A stretch of 64,000 nucleotides of DNA from an uncultured Muribaculaceae bacterium (GTDB lineage Bacteria; Bacteroidota; Bacteroidia; Bacteroidales; Muribaculaceae), in the NCBI GenBank assembly GCA_934667475.1, contig CAKUMB010000001.1, positions 62,001 through 126,000 on the forward strand, given 5' to 3'. The first letter of the stretch is position 1. Each line of letters begins with the position of its first letter. The notes beneath the pieces were generated by a model. The model worked only from the letters and a program-made list of their open reading frames with translations. It made no database searches and was not told the origin of the DNA. Positions 33,620 to 42,201 of the stretch are shown here, piece after piece. A program made the position numbers and the translations under genes.

Positions 33620-34459
33620 TTAGTAAATTGATTTCGACTTGCTCTTGCTCACGGGCTCGGGGAAAAGCATGTTGGTGGTGATGAAGTCCACACCGCACTC
33701 CTTCATGCGGTTGAAGATTTCGGGATTGTCCACCGTCCAGCAGTTCACCTTGAGTCCTGCCTCGTGAAGTTCCTTCACCAGTTCGGGACTGATGAGCTTG
33801 TGGCTTGCGTCAAGGTCGATGTGGCGCTTCTTGCACCACTTGATCCACTTCTGCGGGTCTTCCTTGCCGCCGGCCAGAACCTGCACCTTGAATTTGGGAT
33901 ACTGCTTGTGTATGTATTCAATCACTTCGGGCATAAACGAGATGATGATGGCATCGTCGGTGTATCCCTTTTGAGCAATCAGGTTCATCAGTGCCGGCAC
34001 ACCGTCGAGACATGTTTTCTCGGGGTCTTTTTCGCTCTGCGAGTGAATAGCCACGCACTCCTCGGCCTTGATTTCAATCACAGGCACCTTGCCAAGCTCG
34101 CGGCACAGGTCCAGATACTGGCCAAGGCTCATGAGGTGGCCCACATAGGTTACGCCTTTACGCACCTGCTTCAGCGGGGTAGAGAGCACCTCGTCGAGGT
34201 TCATCTGCGAGAAGCCGGTGGCGGGGCCGCCCACACGCTTCATGTCGCCGTCGTGGCACACCACCCAGGCACCGTCTTTGGTTTGGTGGATGTCGCACTC
34301 AAGTCCCCATGCGCCCGATGCGGCGCCATTGCGGAATGCGGCCTCAGTGTTCTCCACTCCCCACACCGAGCCGCGGTGGCCTACGATTTGCTGTGCGTTC
34401 AGGCCCAGCGAAGCTGCCAGCAGAATTGCAGCGGTGAAAATACTTTTCAGTAATGTCAT
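33620..34459 (-). other. Internal start: secreted glycerophosphodiester phosphodiesterase
   Basis: The ATG at 34459 begins a canonical signal peptide (MTLLKSIFTAAILLAASLG, cleavage after LNAQ). The mature part is a GDPD TIM-barrel: GHRGSVWGVENT (first catalytic His), LECDIHQTKDG (Glu and Asp metal ligands) and VVCHDGDMKRV (second His), ending with TVDNPEIFNRM and FITTNM. It would hydrolyse glycerophosphodiesters from phospholipid head groups in the periplasm. The 279-residue length is normal for a stand-alone enzyme, which argues that this internal start is the native one. Confidence 0.8.
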
Positions 34460-35470
34460 AATATTAAAGTTTTTATTTTTGTTATTTAAGAGATTTTCTA
34501 TTTCCACTATTTCGGCATTGGCACTGAGCCGCTTGGCAAGCGGCAGCAGCGACTGCAGCAGCTGCTCGGCGGCGGCACGGCGGTTAATTAGCCGCATAAG
34601 TGCCTTTGCGAGGCCTATCGACAGCACCAGCTCGTTGTAGCCCAGCGTGTCGCTCAGCTTCTTCTGGTAGCGCAGCGCCTTGGTGTAGTATCGCACGGCA
34701 TTGCGTCCGTTGCCGGTTTCAAGCATTATGTCGCCCTCCTTCTTAAGCGAGTGAATGAGGTTGCGCAGGGCCGAGCGGGCCTTGGCGGTGTCGGGGGCGC
34801 GGTCGAGCATCGAAGTGTAGATTTCGGTCATCTGCTGGTAGTGGGCATACACCTCCATCTGCTTGTTGCGCGACTTGAATATGTGCGCGCTGGCCTCAAC
34901 GGCACACAGCAGCATGGCCGAGAAGCGCGCACCGTCTTTGTGCGATAGCCGCTCAAGCAGCCTTTGGGCCTTGGTCAGCTCCTTGGTAGCACGGCTGCTG
35001 TCACCCAGTGCATTGTGGGCCACGGCCAGATTGTAGAGCAGCGAGGCCACTATGGCCAGGAAGTCGTTGGTCTTTTTGCCGTTGATTTGCGACAGCACGC
35101 CCAGCGCATTCTCGGCCGAGCCAAGAGCCAGCATGTAGTCGGCCCCCTCCACAAATATGGTCATGCGGGCCAGCCACAGCCATGCCAGTTGCAGCGGCGG
35201 CAGCCGGTGGGCCACGTCGCTGAACACGCATCGGTCTATTTCCATAGCCGCATCGCGGCTGCGGCCGTGTTGCATAAGATACACCACATACCACAGCCTC
35301 ACATCGAGTGCCACAGCCTCGCTGAGACCGTCGGCAGGCGGCATGCTGCCGCTGGCCTCGATTTGTGCCTTGGCTATGGTGATGTCGTTGGCCAAAGCCG
35401 GAAACGACGTTTCAATGAGCAATCCCTTGATTGGCTGCTCGCCGTCTTTTACTTCCATTGCTTTATCCAT
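33620..35470 (-). CDS. TPR-like protein fused in frame to glycerophosphodiester phosphodiesterase
   Basis: One open frame of 616 codons from the ATG at 35470 (MDKAMEVKDGEQP). The first ~325 residues are helical-repeat sequence of TPR type (LYNLAVAHNALGDSSRATK, RYYTKALRYQKKLSDTLG), with no signal peptide, so a cytoplasmic adaptor is likely. There follows an Asn/Lys-rich stretch (LLNNKNKNFNI), and then a complete secreted GDPD-like protein with its own Met and signal peptide. The AT-rich junction looks like an ordinary intergenic leader that has lost its stop codon. Whether the cell makes one protein, two, or both is uncertain. Upstream in-frame extension to 35632 overlaps the PfkB gene and is unlikely. 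Confidence 0.75.
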   Translation of the reverse strand: MDKAMEVKDGEQPIKGLLIETSFPALANDITIAKAQIEASGSMPPADGLSEAVALDVRLWYVVYLMQHGRSRDAAMEIDRCVFSDVAHRLPPLQLAWLWLARMTIFVEGADYMLALGSAENALGVLSQINGKKTNDFLAIVASLLYNLAVAHNALGDSSRATKELTKAQRLLERLSHKDGARFSAMLLCAVEASAHIFKSRNKQMEVYAHYQQMTEIYTSMLDRAPDTAKARSALRNLIHSLKKEGDIMLETGNGRNAVRYYTKALRYQKKLSDTLGYNELVLSIGLAKALMRLINRRAAAEQLLQSLLPLAKRLSANAEIVEIENLLNNKNKNFNIMTLLKSIFTAAILLAASLGLNAQQIVGHRGSVWGVENTEAAFRNGAASGAWGLECDIHQTKDGAWVVCHDGDMKRVGGPATGFSQMNLDEVLSTPLKQVRKGVTYVGHLMSLGQYLDLCRELGKVPVIEIKAEECVAIHSQSEKDPEKTCLDGVPALMNLIAQKGYTDDAIIISFMPEVIEYIHKQYPKFKVQVLAGGKEDPQKWIKWCKKRHIDLDASHKLISPELVKELHEAGLKVNCWTVDNPEIFNRMKECGVDFITTNMLFPEPVSKSKSKSIY

Positions 35471-35493
35471 GAAATTGTGTATTGCTATTAATG

Positions 35494-36453
35494 TCACTGT
35501 TTCTGCCGCTCGGCTTCGGCCTGGGCCAGCTGGCTTTGGCACTCGGCCGCGAAATCGGCCGTGACGCAGTTGTCGGACTGCGCGGCACACACTGCGGCAC
35601 ACTTGAAGGCAGCTGCCGTTATGCCCTGCCAAGCCTCGTCGTCGAGCGTCTTAAGTTCGTCGCGGCCTATATCGAGGCGGCACAGCTCGCTCACTATGCC
35701 CGCAGTGAATCCTGCCTGCCAGCCCAGCAGGTTGGTGCTGGCGCCGCCCTCATTGGCCACATCGTGGCGCTTGCCGGTGCTGAAGCGGCTGAGGCTGAGG
35801 TCGGGGTTGATGTGCATATAGTTTGAGCAGTAAAACTCAATGTGGTTGCGGAATGCCTCCTCGCAACTCTCGCCGGGGAAGATGTCGTTGATGTCGCGGT
35901 TGTGAGCTATCACAATGTCGGAAATCTCAAGATTCTCAAGAATGTTGGGCATCACACGCGTTATGCGAAAGTTGATGCCGTGCTGGAATCCGGGCAGGTA
36001 TATTATTATGGCCTTGCGCTCGGAGGCATAGCTCACAAGCTCAAACAGCCGCTCGCGCTGCGGCAGGTCGATGGCATACAGCGAGCCAAACACCACAATG
36101 TCGCCCTCGTCTATTCGGGGCCATATCACATCGAAGCGATCGTTGGGATAGCTGCCGTAATTCACTATTTTGTCGGCCTCGCCGGGCGTTTTGAATATTG
36201 CCGAAAAAGCCGTAGAGCCTTCTGTGAAGCGGTCGATCGACTTCACATCCACTCTGTGCTCCGACAGGAAATCGACCACCATCTGGCCCACACTGTCGGT
36301 GCCACACTCGCTAACCATGCTCACAGGCAGCCCCATGGCTCCGAGCGAGGCAGCTGTGTTGGCTATGCGGCCGCCTATGAAGGCGGCAAGCGGCTTGCCG
36401 CCGCTGAACACGGTGTCGACCACCGATTCGCCTATTGCAATGATTTTGCGCAT
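35494..36453 (-). CDS. PfkB-family carbohydrate kinase-like protein, catalytic Asp missing
   Basis: A 319-residue ribokinase-fold protein. The first signature is present (GGRIANTAASLGAMG near residue 27), as is the GDSVGQMV-like segment (GTDSVGQMV). The second PfkB signature, normally GAGDxFxAG, reads GWQAGFTAGIV near residue 245: the catalytic Asp base aligns with Ala and the anion-hole glycines are changed. The protein may thus be a pseudo-kinase or bind a sugar without phosphorylating it. It is followed by the TPR/GDPD ORF after 23 bases and preceded by a SIS-domain isomerase 51 bases upstream, all on one strand, suggesting a sugar-phosphate-related operon. Confidence 0.85.
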   Translation of the reverse strand: MRKIIAIGESVVDTVFSGGKPLAAFIGGRIANTAASLGAMGLPVSMVSECGTDSVGQMVVDFLSEHRVDVKSIDRFTEGSTAFSAIFKTPGEADKIVNYGSYPNDRFDVIWPRIDEGDIVVFGSLYAIDLPQRERLFELVSYASERKAIIIYLPGFQHGINFRITRVMPNILENLEISDIVIAHNRDINDIFPGESCEEAFRNHIEFYCSNYMHINPDLSLSRFSTGKRHDVANEGGASTNLLGWQAGFTAGIVSELCRLDIGRDELKTLDDEAWQGITAAAFKCAAVCAAQSDNCVTADFAAECQSQLAQAEAERQKQ

Positions 36454-36504
36454 TTCTTTATATTTTTTTTTCTTAAATTTCCCTTTTTGTCCTGGCTAAT
36501 GCAA

Positions 36505-37119
36505 TCAGCTGCGGCTCTTCACGCCCAGATAGCCTCCGTGGTGGCGCATGGCGTAGTCGCGCTTGGTGAAGCCAGTGGCCAGCATCGAGCTCACCACCAG
36601 CACATCGCCCATCACCGTCATCATGGTGGTGGATGTGGTGGGGGTTAGGCCCAGAGGGCACACTTCGGGCGCACCTCCGGTCCAGAGGCATATGTCGGCA
36701 AGACGCGCAAGCTCACTTTGGTCGTTGCCTGTGATTACAATGAACTTTAGTTGTGGATACAGGGCGTGAGCCAAATCTACAAGGGCCAGAATCTCGTTGG
36801 TCTTGCCCGAGTTGCTCAGCAGCAGCATCACATCGTTGGGTTGCAACACACCCAGGTCGCCGTGCTGCGCCTCACTGGGGTGCAGAAACACGGCCGGAAT
36901 GCCGGTCGACGAGAAAGTGGTGGCAATGTTTTCGGCAATCTGGCCGCATTTGCCCATGCCAGAGGTCACGAGTTTGCCGCCCTTGTTGTGCACTTGCTCC
37001 ACTATGAGGCTCACCGCCTTGTTATATTCATCGGTTACGGGGATATTCTTTACGGCATTGCTTTCGGCCTCCAGAATACTTTTCATCGTTTGCTTAACAT
37101 CCATATGACTATGCATCAA
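36505..37119 (-). CDS. SIS-domain phosphosugar isomerase (KpsF/GutQ-like, no CBS domains)
   Basis: A 204-residue SIS-fold protein. TSGMGKCGQIAENIA near residue 55 and SNSGKTNEIL near residue 105 are the sugar-phosphate binding loops of arabinose-5-phosphate isomerase-type enzymes, and LGLTPTTSTTMM near residue 160 matches KpsF/KdsD. The usual C-terminal CBS pair is absent, so it is the short form. It might supply arabinose 5-phosphate for Kdo or isomerise another phosphosugar. Start at 37119 or at MDVKQ (37104). The PfkB-like gene follows on the same strand. Confidence 0.87.
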   Translation of the reverse strand: MMHSHMDVKQTMKSILEAESNAVKNIPVTDEYNKAVSLIVEQVHNKGGKLVTSGMGKCGQIAENIATTFSSTGIPAVFLHPSEAQHGDLGVLQPNDVMLLLSNSGKTNEILALVDLAHALYPQLKFIVITGNDQSELARLADICLWTGGAPEVCPLGLTPTTSTTMMTVMGDVLVVSSMLATGFTKRDYAMRHHGGYLGVKSRS

Positions 37120-37257
37120 TTATGTGTTGGTGTCTAAATAAAACAGCGTACAAATGTCACTGTCCAAGTGCTTTAACATATTGCAATTGCCGGCAGTGCC
37201 ATTTTGTTGCCTATTTGCCCACAAAGATAGCAAAAAAAGATGAGAGTTGGCATTTTT

Positions 37258-38328
37258 TCACTTGCTCAGCAGGCTGCGCAAGAAGGGCAGCAGCTGGCGG
37301 GCAGCCTGCTGATGCTGTGCCTTCGAGGGGTGCCAGTCGGCTCCGTAGCCCAGTTTTGGGTCTTGCATGTCGAGTTCGAAGTAATACACGTTGAGCCCTT
37401 GCTTGTGAAGCTCGGCATACACTTCTTTAAGAGTGGCTATTTGCAGCTGCTTGGCCGTTTTGCTCAGCATCTGGCTTGTGAGTATCACTATCTTGGCTTT
37501 GGGCTGCACCTTGGCCAGGTGCTGGATAAACTTTTTGTAGACGCTTTTATAGAGATTTATGTCATAACCCTTGGTGCTGAGGTCGTTGGTGCCAAGGTTC
37601 ACGCATATCACATCGGGGCGGAAGCGCGAGAAGTCCCACAGCTGTGTGGAGTCGTAAAGGCATGTGTAGTCATACCATCGGGTCATGGTCTGCCCCTCCT
37701 CATGGCCGCCATAGTTGCGGTAAACACCTATTCCCGAGCGCGCCACACACATTTCTTCGGCATTGAGCTCACGCGCCAGAATGGCAGCGTAGGAATAGTA
37801 GTGGTTTGAGTTGTCGTAGCTGTAGTGCACCCACTGGCTTTTGGCCTCGCTGCCATAGCCGCAGGTGATGGAGTTGCCTATGAACTCGATGCGGTGCTTT
37901 GGGCGCTGCGGCGCCTTCAGCAGCTGGGTGCCGCTGTCGAGCAGCAGACCTCTGAACTCAGGTCGCTTTTCGTAGCCTTCAATGGCAAGCATCACTTTCA
38001 CTGTGTGCTGTCCGGCTGGCAGCCCTTTGGCAAGGGTTATCACCGAATCGGTGTCGGTGAAGTTTATTTTGCGGGCATCACCATTGTCTACAGTCACCAT
38101 AAATTGCCCGCTGCCAGGCTTTGCCTTCATGGCAAGGCCGGTGCCGCTGATGCGCACTGCTATCTGTGTGGCCGGATACACAAACAGCGGGCTATCGGGA
38201 TTGCTGAAATTGATGCGGCCTGTGTACTGGATTCGGCTGTCGGTGGGCTTAACCTCGGTAGTGGCAGCCGTGGTGCAAATGGCGCTAAGCAGCACCATCG
38301 ATGATGTAAATATGCTTTTTATTCTCAT
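37258..38328 (-). CDS. Secreted CE2-like SGNH/GDSL esterase
   Basis: A 356-residue exported esterase. The signal peptide is at about residues 1-21 (SSMVLLSAICTTAA). An N-terminal jelly-roll (about 25-140) precedes the SGNH hydrolase domain. The nucleophile Ser is in FIGNSITCGYG near residue 150, the Asn block in VNLGTNDLS near residue 247, and the Asp-x-x-His pair in ADWHPSKAQH near residue 332. This two-domain layout is that of carbohydrate esterase family 2, which deacetylates xylan, mannan or other glycans. It lies 13 bases downstream of an acyltransferase gene, so an acylation/deacetylation pair is possible. Confidence 0.9.
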   Translation of the reverse strand: MRIKSIFTSSMVLLSAICTTAATTEVKPTDSRIQYTGRINFSNPDSPLFVYPATQIAVRISGTGLAMKAKPGSGQFMVTVDNGDARKINFTDTDSVITLAKGLPAGQHTVKVMLAIEGYEKRPEFRGLLLDSGTQLLKAPQRPKHRIEFIGNSITCGYGSEAKSQWVHYSYDNSNHYYSYAAILARELNAEEMCVARSGIGVYRNYGGHEEGQTMTRWYDYTCLYDSTQLWDFSRFRPDVICVNLGTNDLSTKGYDINLYKSVYKKFIQHLAKVQPKAKIVILTSQMLSKTAKQLQIATLKEVYAELHKQGLNVYYFELDMQDPKLGYGADWHPSKAQHQQAARQLLPFLRSLLSK

Positions 38329-38341
38329 TGTTTTGTAACGT

Positions 38342-39352
38342 TTAATGTTGAAAGTTTACTATCTTTTTTTCTCGGCCGAGCAGCCACGGGGCATAGCGGG
38401 ATATGAGCCAAGCGGCAGCTCCCACCACTATCATCGTAGCGGCAGCTATGACCAGCGATGCGGGCCACGACTGCACATTCATTTGCGGACTTATGCGGTG
38501 CATTACAATGCGCAAGGCACCTATGCAGTAGTTTTGTAGCGCAAGGCACGTGATGCCGTTGGCGGCAAAAAAGGCCACAATGCTGCGTGGCCCAAAGCGG
38601 TCGGCGGCCTTTGTGGCAAGCCATGCAAGCGGCAGCATCACGGCCATGCCGCCAAGTGTGAGCAGCAGCGACCGCCACTCGGCTTGCTGCACCACTGGAG
38701 CGGCACACGCCATTATTGCCACTCCTGCCGCAGCCAGCGCCACCGCTCCGAGCCAGCCAATGCGCACTCCGCGCTCCACCCGGCCATGCGTCATGGTGTG
38801 CCCCAGGGCGTAAAAGGGCATATAGAGCATGGCATAGTTGATGTTCCAAAAGTTGAGGTGCTCTGTGCCCGGGCACAGAGCCGCCACGGCGGCCAGCGCC
38901 ACGCTCACGGCCAGCGACCACCGCTGCCCAGCCAGCCGCAACACCCAGTAGTAGATAAGCTGCATGCTCAGCAGGCAGGTGATGAACCAGAACGGAGCCA
39001 GCACCAGCAGGCTGTAGGCCTTGGGCTGCCCCATAAGGCACTCCCACAGTGGCTGCCACCACGGCGCGGCGGCATCGGCTGCGCCCATGCGCCTCTGCGC
39101 CACAATCCACATGACGTAGAAAATGGCGTAGAATGCAATATAAGGCACCGCCACAGGGCGCAACCTGTGCTTGAAGTATGCCCTAAATGAAACATACTCA
39201 CCGGCGTGGCACAAACAGCCCGAGCAGCCGAAAAACACCGCCAGTATGCCAACTATAAAAACGAGCATGCGTGGTTGGGCATGCAGCAGCACTATGAGCA
39301 TCAAGCTCATGAGCCGTGCATAGTCGAGCCACGCATACCTCGTTTTTTCCAT
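38342..39352 (-). CDS. Acyltransferase-3 family membrane protein
   Basis: A 336-residue inner-membrane protein with about ten hydrophobic helices. The start WLDYARLMSLMLIVLLHAQP places the conserved catalytic His of the acyltransferase-3 (OafA/WecH) family in helix 1, split here as WLDYARLMSLM and LIVLLHAQP. The family O-acetylates surface glycans, peptidoglycan or small molecules. It is probably co-transcribed with the CE2-like esterase that follows. The acceptor is unknown. Confidence 0.87.
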   Translation of the reverse strand: MEKTRYAWLDYARLMSLMLIVLLHAQPRMLVFIVGILAVFFGCSGCLCHAGEYVSFRAYFKHRLRPVAVPYIAFYAIFYVMWIVAQRRMGAADAAAPWWQPLWECLMGQPKAYSLLVLAPFWFITCLLSMQLIYYWVLRLAGQRWSLAVSVALAAVAALCPGTEHLNFWNINYAMLYMPFYALGHTMTHGRVERGVRIGWLGAVALAAAGVAIMACAAPVVQQAEWRSLLLTLGGMAVMLPLAWLATKAADRFGPRSIVAFFAANGITCLALQNYCIGALRIVMHRISPQMNVQSWPASLVIAAATMIVVGAAAWLISRYAPWLLGREKKIVNFQH

Positions 39353-39393
39353 ATTTGTGTGCCGCGCACTCTGGGGCGGCCTTTTTTGCTATG

Positions 39394-42165
39394 TTAAATC
39401 ACAACGTTCACAATTTTGTTGGGCACCACTATCACCTTCTTGGGTGTCTTGCCGGCCACCCACTTTTCGGCTGCGGCATCGGTGAGGGCAAGCCTCTGCA
39501 CCTCGTCATTGCCTGTGCCGGCGGGCACCTGAATATTGAAGCGCGGCTTACCGTTGAACAGCACGGTGTATTTCACCGTGCTCTCCTTCAGATACTCCTC
39601 GTTCCACTTGGGCCACTGGGCATCGCACACCGTGGTGTCGTGGCCAAGCACGTGCCAAAGCTCTTCGGCAATATGGGGGGCAAACGGAGCAAGCAGCACC
39701 ACAAAGTGCTCAAGCACCTCGCGGTTGTGGCACTTGAGCGAACTGAGTTCGTTGCTGCATATCATGAATGCGGCCACCGATGTGTTGTAGGAGAACGTCT
39801 CGATGTCGCCAGTCACCTTCTTTATGAGTTTGTGAATCGACTTCAGTTCGTCGGCGCTGGGTTTGCCGTCGGTCACTATCAGCTCATCGCCCTTGTAGAA
39901 GAAGTTCCACAGACGCTTAAGGAAGCGGTTAACGCCGTCGATGCCGTTGGTGTCCCAAGGCTTGCTGGCCTCCACGGGACCCAGGAACATTTCATACAGG
40001 CGCAGCGTGTCGGCACCATAGCGCTCCACAATGTCGTCGGGGTTAACCACGTTGAACATCGACTTCGACATTTTCTCGATGGCCCAGCCGCAAATGTATT
40101 TGCCGTCTTCGAGCACAAACTCGGCGTTCTTAAACTCGGGGCGCCATGCACGGAACTTGTCGATGTCGAGCACATCGTTGCTCACTATGTTCACGTCCAC
40201 GTGTATAGGCGTCACATCGTAGTCTTTTTTCAGGTTGAGCGACACAAATGTGTTGGTGTCCTTAATGCGGTACACAAAGTTGCTGCGGCCCTGAATCATA
40301 CCCTGGTTCACGAGTTTCTTAAACGGCTCGGGCTCACACACATATCCGTAGTCGTAAAGGAACTTGTTCCAGAAGCGGCTGTAGATGAGGTGGCCGGTGG
40401 CATGCTCGGTGCCGCCCACATACAGGTCCACCTGGCGCCAGTATTCATCGGCCTCGCGCGACACCAGTGCCTCGTCGTTGTGCGGATCCATGTAGCGCAG
40501 ATAGTATGCACTCGAACCTGCGAAACCCGGCATGGTGCAAAGTTCCAGCGGACGGCCGTTGCTGGCCACCCAGTTTTTGGCGCGGCCAAGCGGCGGCTCA
40601 CCGCTCTCGGTGGGCAGGAACTTGTCGATTTCAGGCAGTTCAAGCGGCAGCTCGCTCTCGTCGAGCGGTTGCGGCTGGTTGTCCTCATCGTAATATATTG
40701 GGAACGGCTCGCCCCAGTAGCGCTGACGGCTGAATATGGCGTCGCGCAGGCGGTAGTTCACCTTCACGCGGCCAATGCCGGCCTCGGCTATGTATTTCTT
40801 TGTCTTTGCTATTGCCTCCTTCACTTGCAGGCCGTTGAGCTGCAGGCGTTCGTTCGACGAGTTGATCACCGTGCCCTCTTTGGCGTCGAAGCTCTCCTCG
40901 CTCACGTCAGCACCCTCGATGAGGGGCACTATGGGCAGATCGAAGTGCTTGGCAAAGGCGTAGTCGCGGCTGTCGTGTGCAGGCACGGCCATAATGGCAC
41001 CAGTGCCATATCCGGCCAGCACATAGTCGCTTATGTATATTGGAATCTCCTTGCCGGTTACGGGGTTGATGGCATACGAGCCGCTGAACACGCCGCTCAC
41101 CTTCTTGTCGATGAGTCGCTCGCGCTCGGTCTTGTGCTTCACCTCGCTTATGTAGGCTTCCACAGCCGCCTTCTGGTCGGCAGTGGTAACTTGGTCCACA
41201 TATTCACTTTCGGGAGCAAGCACCATGAATGTTACACCGAAAATAGTGTCGGCGCGTGTGGTGAAAATGAGCAGATTGAGGTCGCTGTCCTTCACCTTGA
41301 AGTTCATCTCAGCTCCCTCGCTATAGCCAATCCAGTTGCGCTGCGTCTCCTTGATGGAGTCCGACCAGTCCACAGTGTCGAGGTCACGCAGCAGGCGACC
41401 TGCATAGGCGCTAACGCGCAGACACCACTGGCTCATCATTTTTTGCACCACAGGATAGCCGCCACGCACACTCACGCCCTCGCTCACCTCATCGTTGGCA
41501 AGCACAGTGCCCAGCTCGGCACACCAGTTTACCATGGTGTTGCCACGGTAGGCAATGCGGAAGTCCATGAGCACGTTGTTTTTCTCCACCTTGCTCATGG
41601 CGTTCCACTCCTGTGCGGTGAAGCTCACCTTGGCTGTGGTGTAGGCATTGCAGCCCTCTGTGCCGCTCTTTTCAAAGTGCTCCACAAGTTCGCTGATGGG
41701 GCGAGCCTTGTCGAGGGCGATGTTGTAGTAGCTCTTGAACATTTTCAGGAAAGCCCACTGCGTCCACTTGTAGTATTTTGGGTCGCAGGTGCGCACCTCG
41801 CGGTTCCAGTCGTAGCAGAAACCTATCTTGTCGAGCTGCTCGCGATAGCGGCTGATGTTTTTCTTCGTTGTCACCTCGGGGTGCTGACCCGTCTGGATGG
41901 CATACTGCTCGGCAGGCAGACCATAGGCGTCATAGCCCATGGGGTGAAGCACATTGAAGCCGCGCAGACGCTTGTAGCGCGCAAATATGTCGCTGGCAAT
42001 GTAGCCCAGAGGGTGTCCCACATGCAAACCCGCACCCGAGGGGTAGGGAAACATGTCGAGCACATAGTATTTGGGTTTGTCATTGTTTATTTCAGTCTGA
42101 TAGGTGTGGTGCTCCTTCCAGTAGGCCTGCCACTTTTGCTCTATCTCTTTATATTTATATTCCAT
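39394..42165 (-). CDS. leuS: Leucyl-tRNA synthetase
   Basis: Class I synthetase for tRNA-Leu. The 923-residue protein has HIGH as HVGHPLGY near residue 48 and KMSKS as KMSKSMFNVV near residue 695. The CP1 editing domain lies between (about 220-420, with TTRADTIFGV and GTGAIMAVPAHDSRDY, the conserved editing-site residues). The anticodon-binding domain and C-terminal extension are complete. Start MEYKYKEIEQKWQ at 42165 is standard. nadA ends 36 bases upstream on the same strand. Confidence 0.98.
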   Translation of the reverse strand: MEYKYKEIEQKWQAYWKEHHTYQTEINNDKPKYYVLDMFPYPSGAGLHVGHPLGYIASDIFARYKRLRGFNVLHPMGYDAYGLPAEQYAIQTGQHPEVTTKKNISRYREQLDKIGFCYDWNREVRTCDPKYYKWTQWAFLKMFKSYYNIALDKARPISELVEHFEKSGTEGCNAYTTAKVSFTAQEWNAMSKVEKNNVLMDFRIAYRGNTMVNWCAELGTVLANDEVSEGVSVRGGYPVVQKMMSQWCLRVSAYAGRLLRDLDTVDWSDSIKETQRNWIGYSEGAEMNFKVKDSDLNLLIFTTRADTIFGVTFMVLAPESEYVDQVTTADQKAAVEAYISEVKHKTERERLIDKKVSGVFSGSYAINPVTGKEIPIYISDYVLAGYGTGAIMAVPAHDSRDYAFAKHFDLPIVPLIEGADVSEESFDAKEGTVINSSNERLQLNGLQVKEAIAKTKKYIAEAGIGRVKVNYRLRDAIFSRQRYWGEPFPIYYDEDNQPQPLDESELPLELPEIDKFLPTESGEPPLGRAKNWVASNGRPLELCTMPGFAGSSAYYLRYMDPHNDEALVSREADEYWRQVDLYVGGTEHATGHLIYSRFWNKFLYDYGYVCEPEPFKKLVNQGMIQGRSNFVYRIKDTNTFVSLNLKKDYDVTPIHVDVNIVSNDVLDIDKFRAWRPEFKNAEFVLEDGKYICGWAIEKMSKSMFNVVNPDDIVERYGADTLRLYEMFLGPVEASKPWDTNGIDGVNRFLKRLWNFFYKGDELIVTDGKPSADELKSIHKLIKKVTGDIETFSYNTSVAAFMICSNELSSLKCHNREVLEHFVVLLAPFAPHIAEELWHVLGHDTTVCDAQWPKWNEEYLKESTVKYTVLFNGKPRFNIQVPAGTGNDEVQRLALTDAAAEKWVAGKTPKKVIVVPNKIVNVVI

Positions 42166-42201
42166 ATTATATATATAGTGTTGTTAAGTCGGTGTTATAA
42201 A

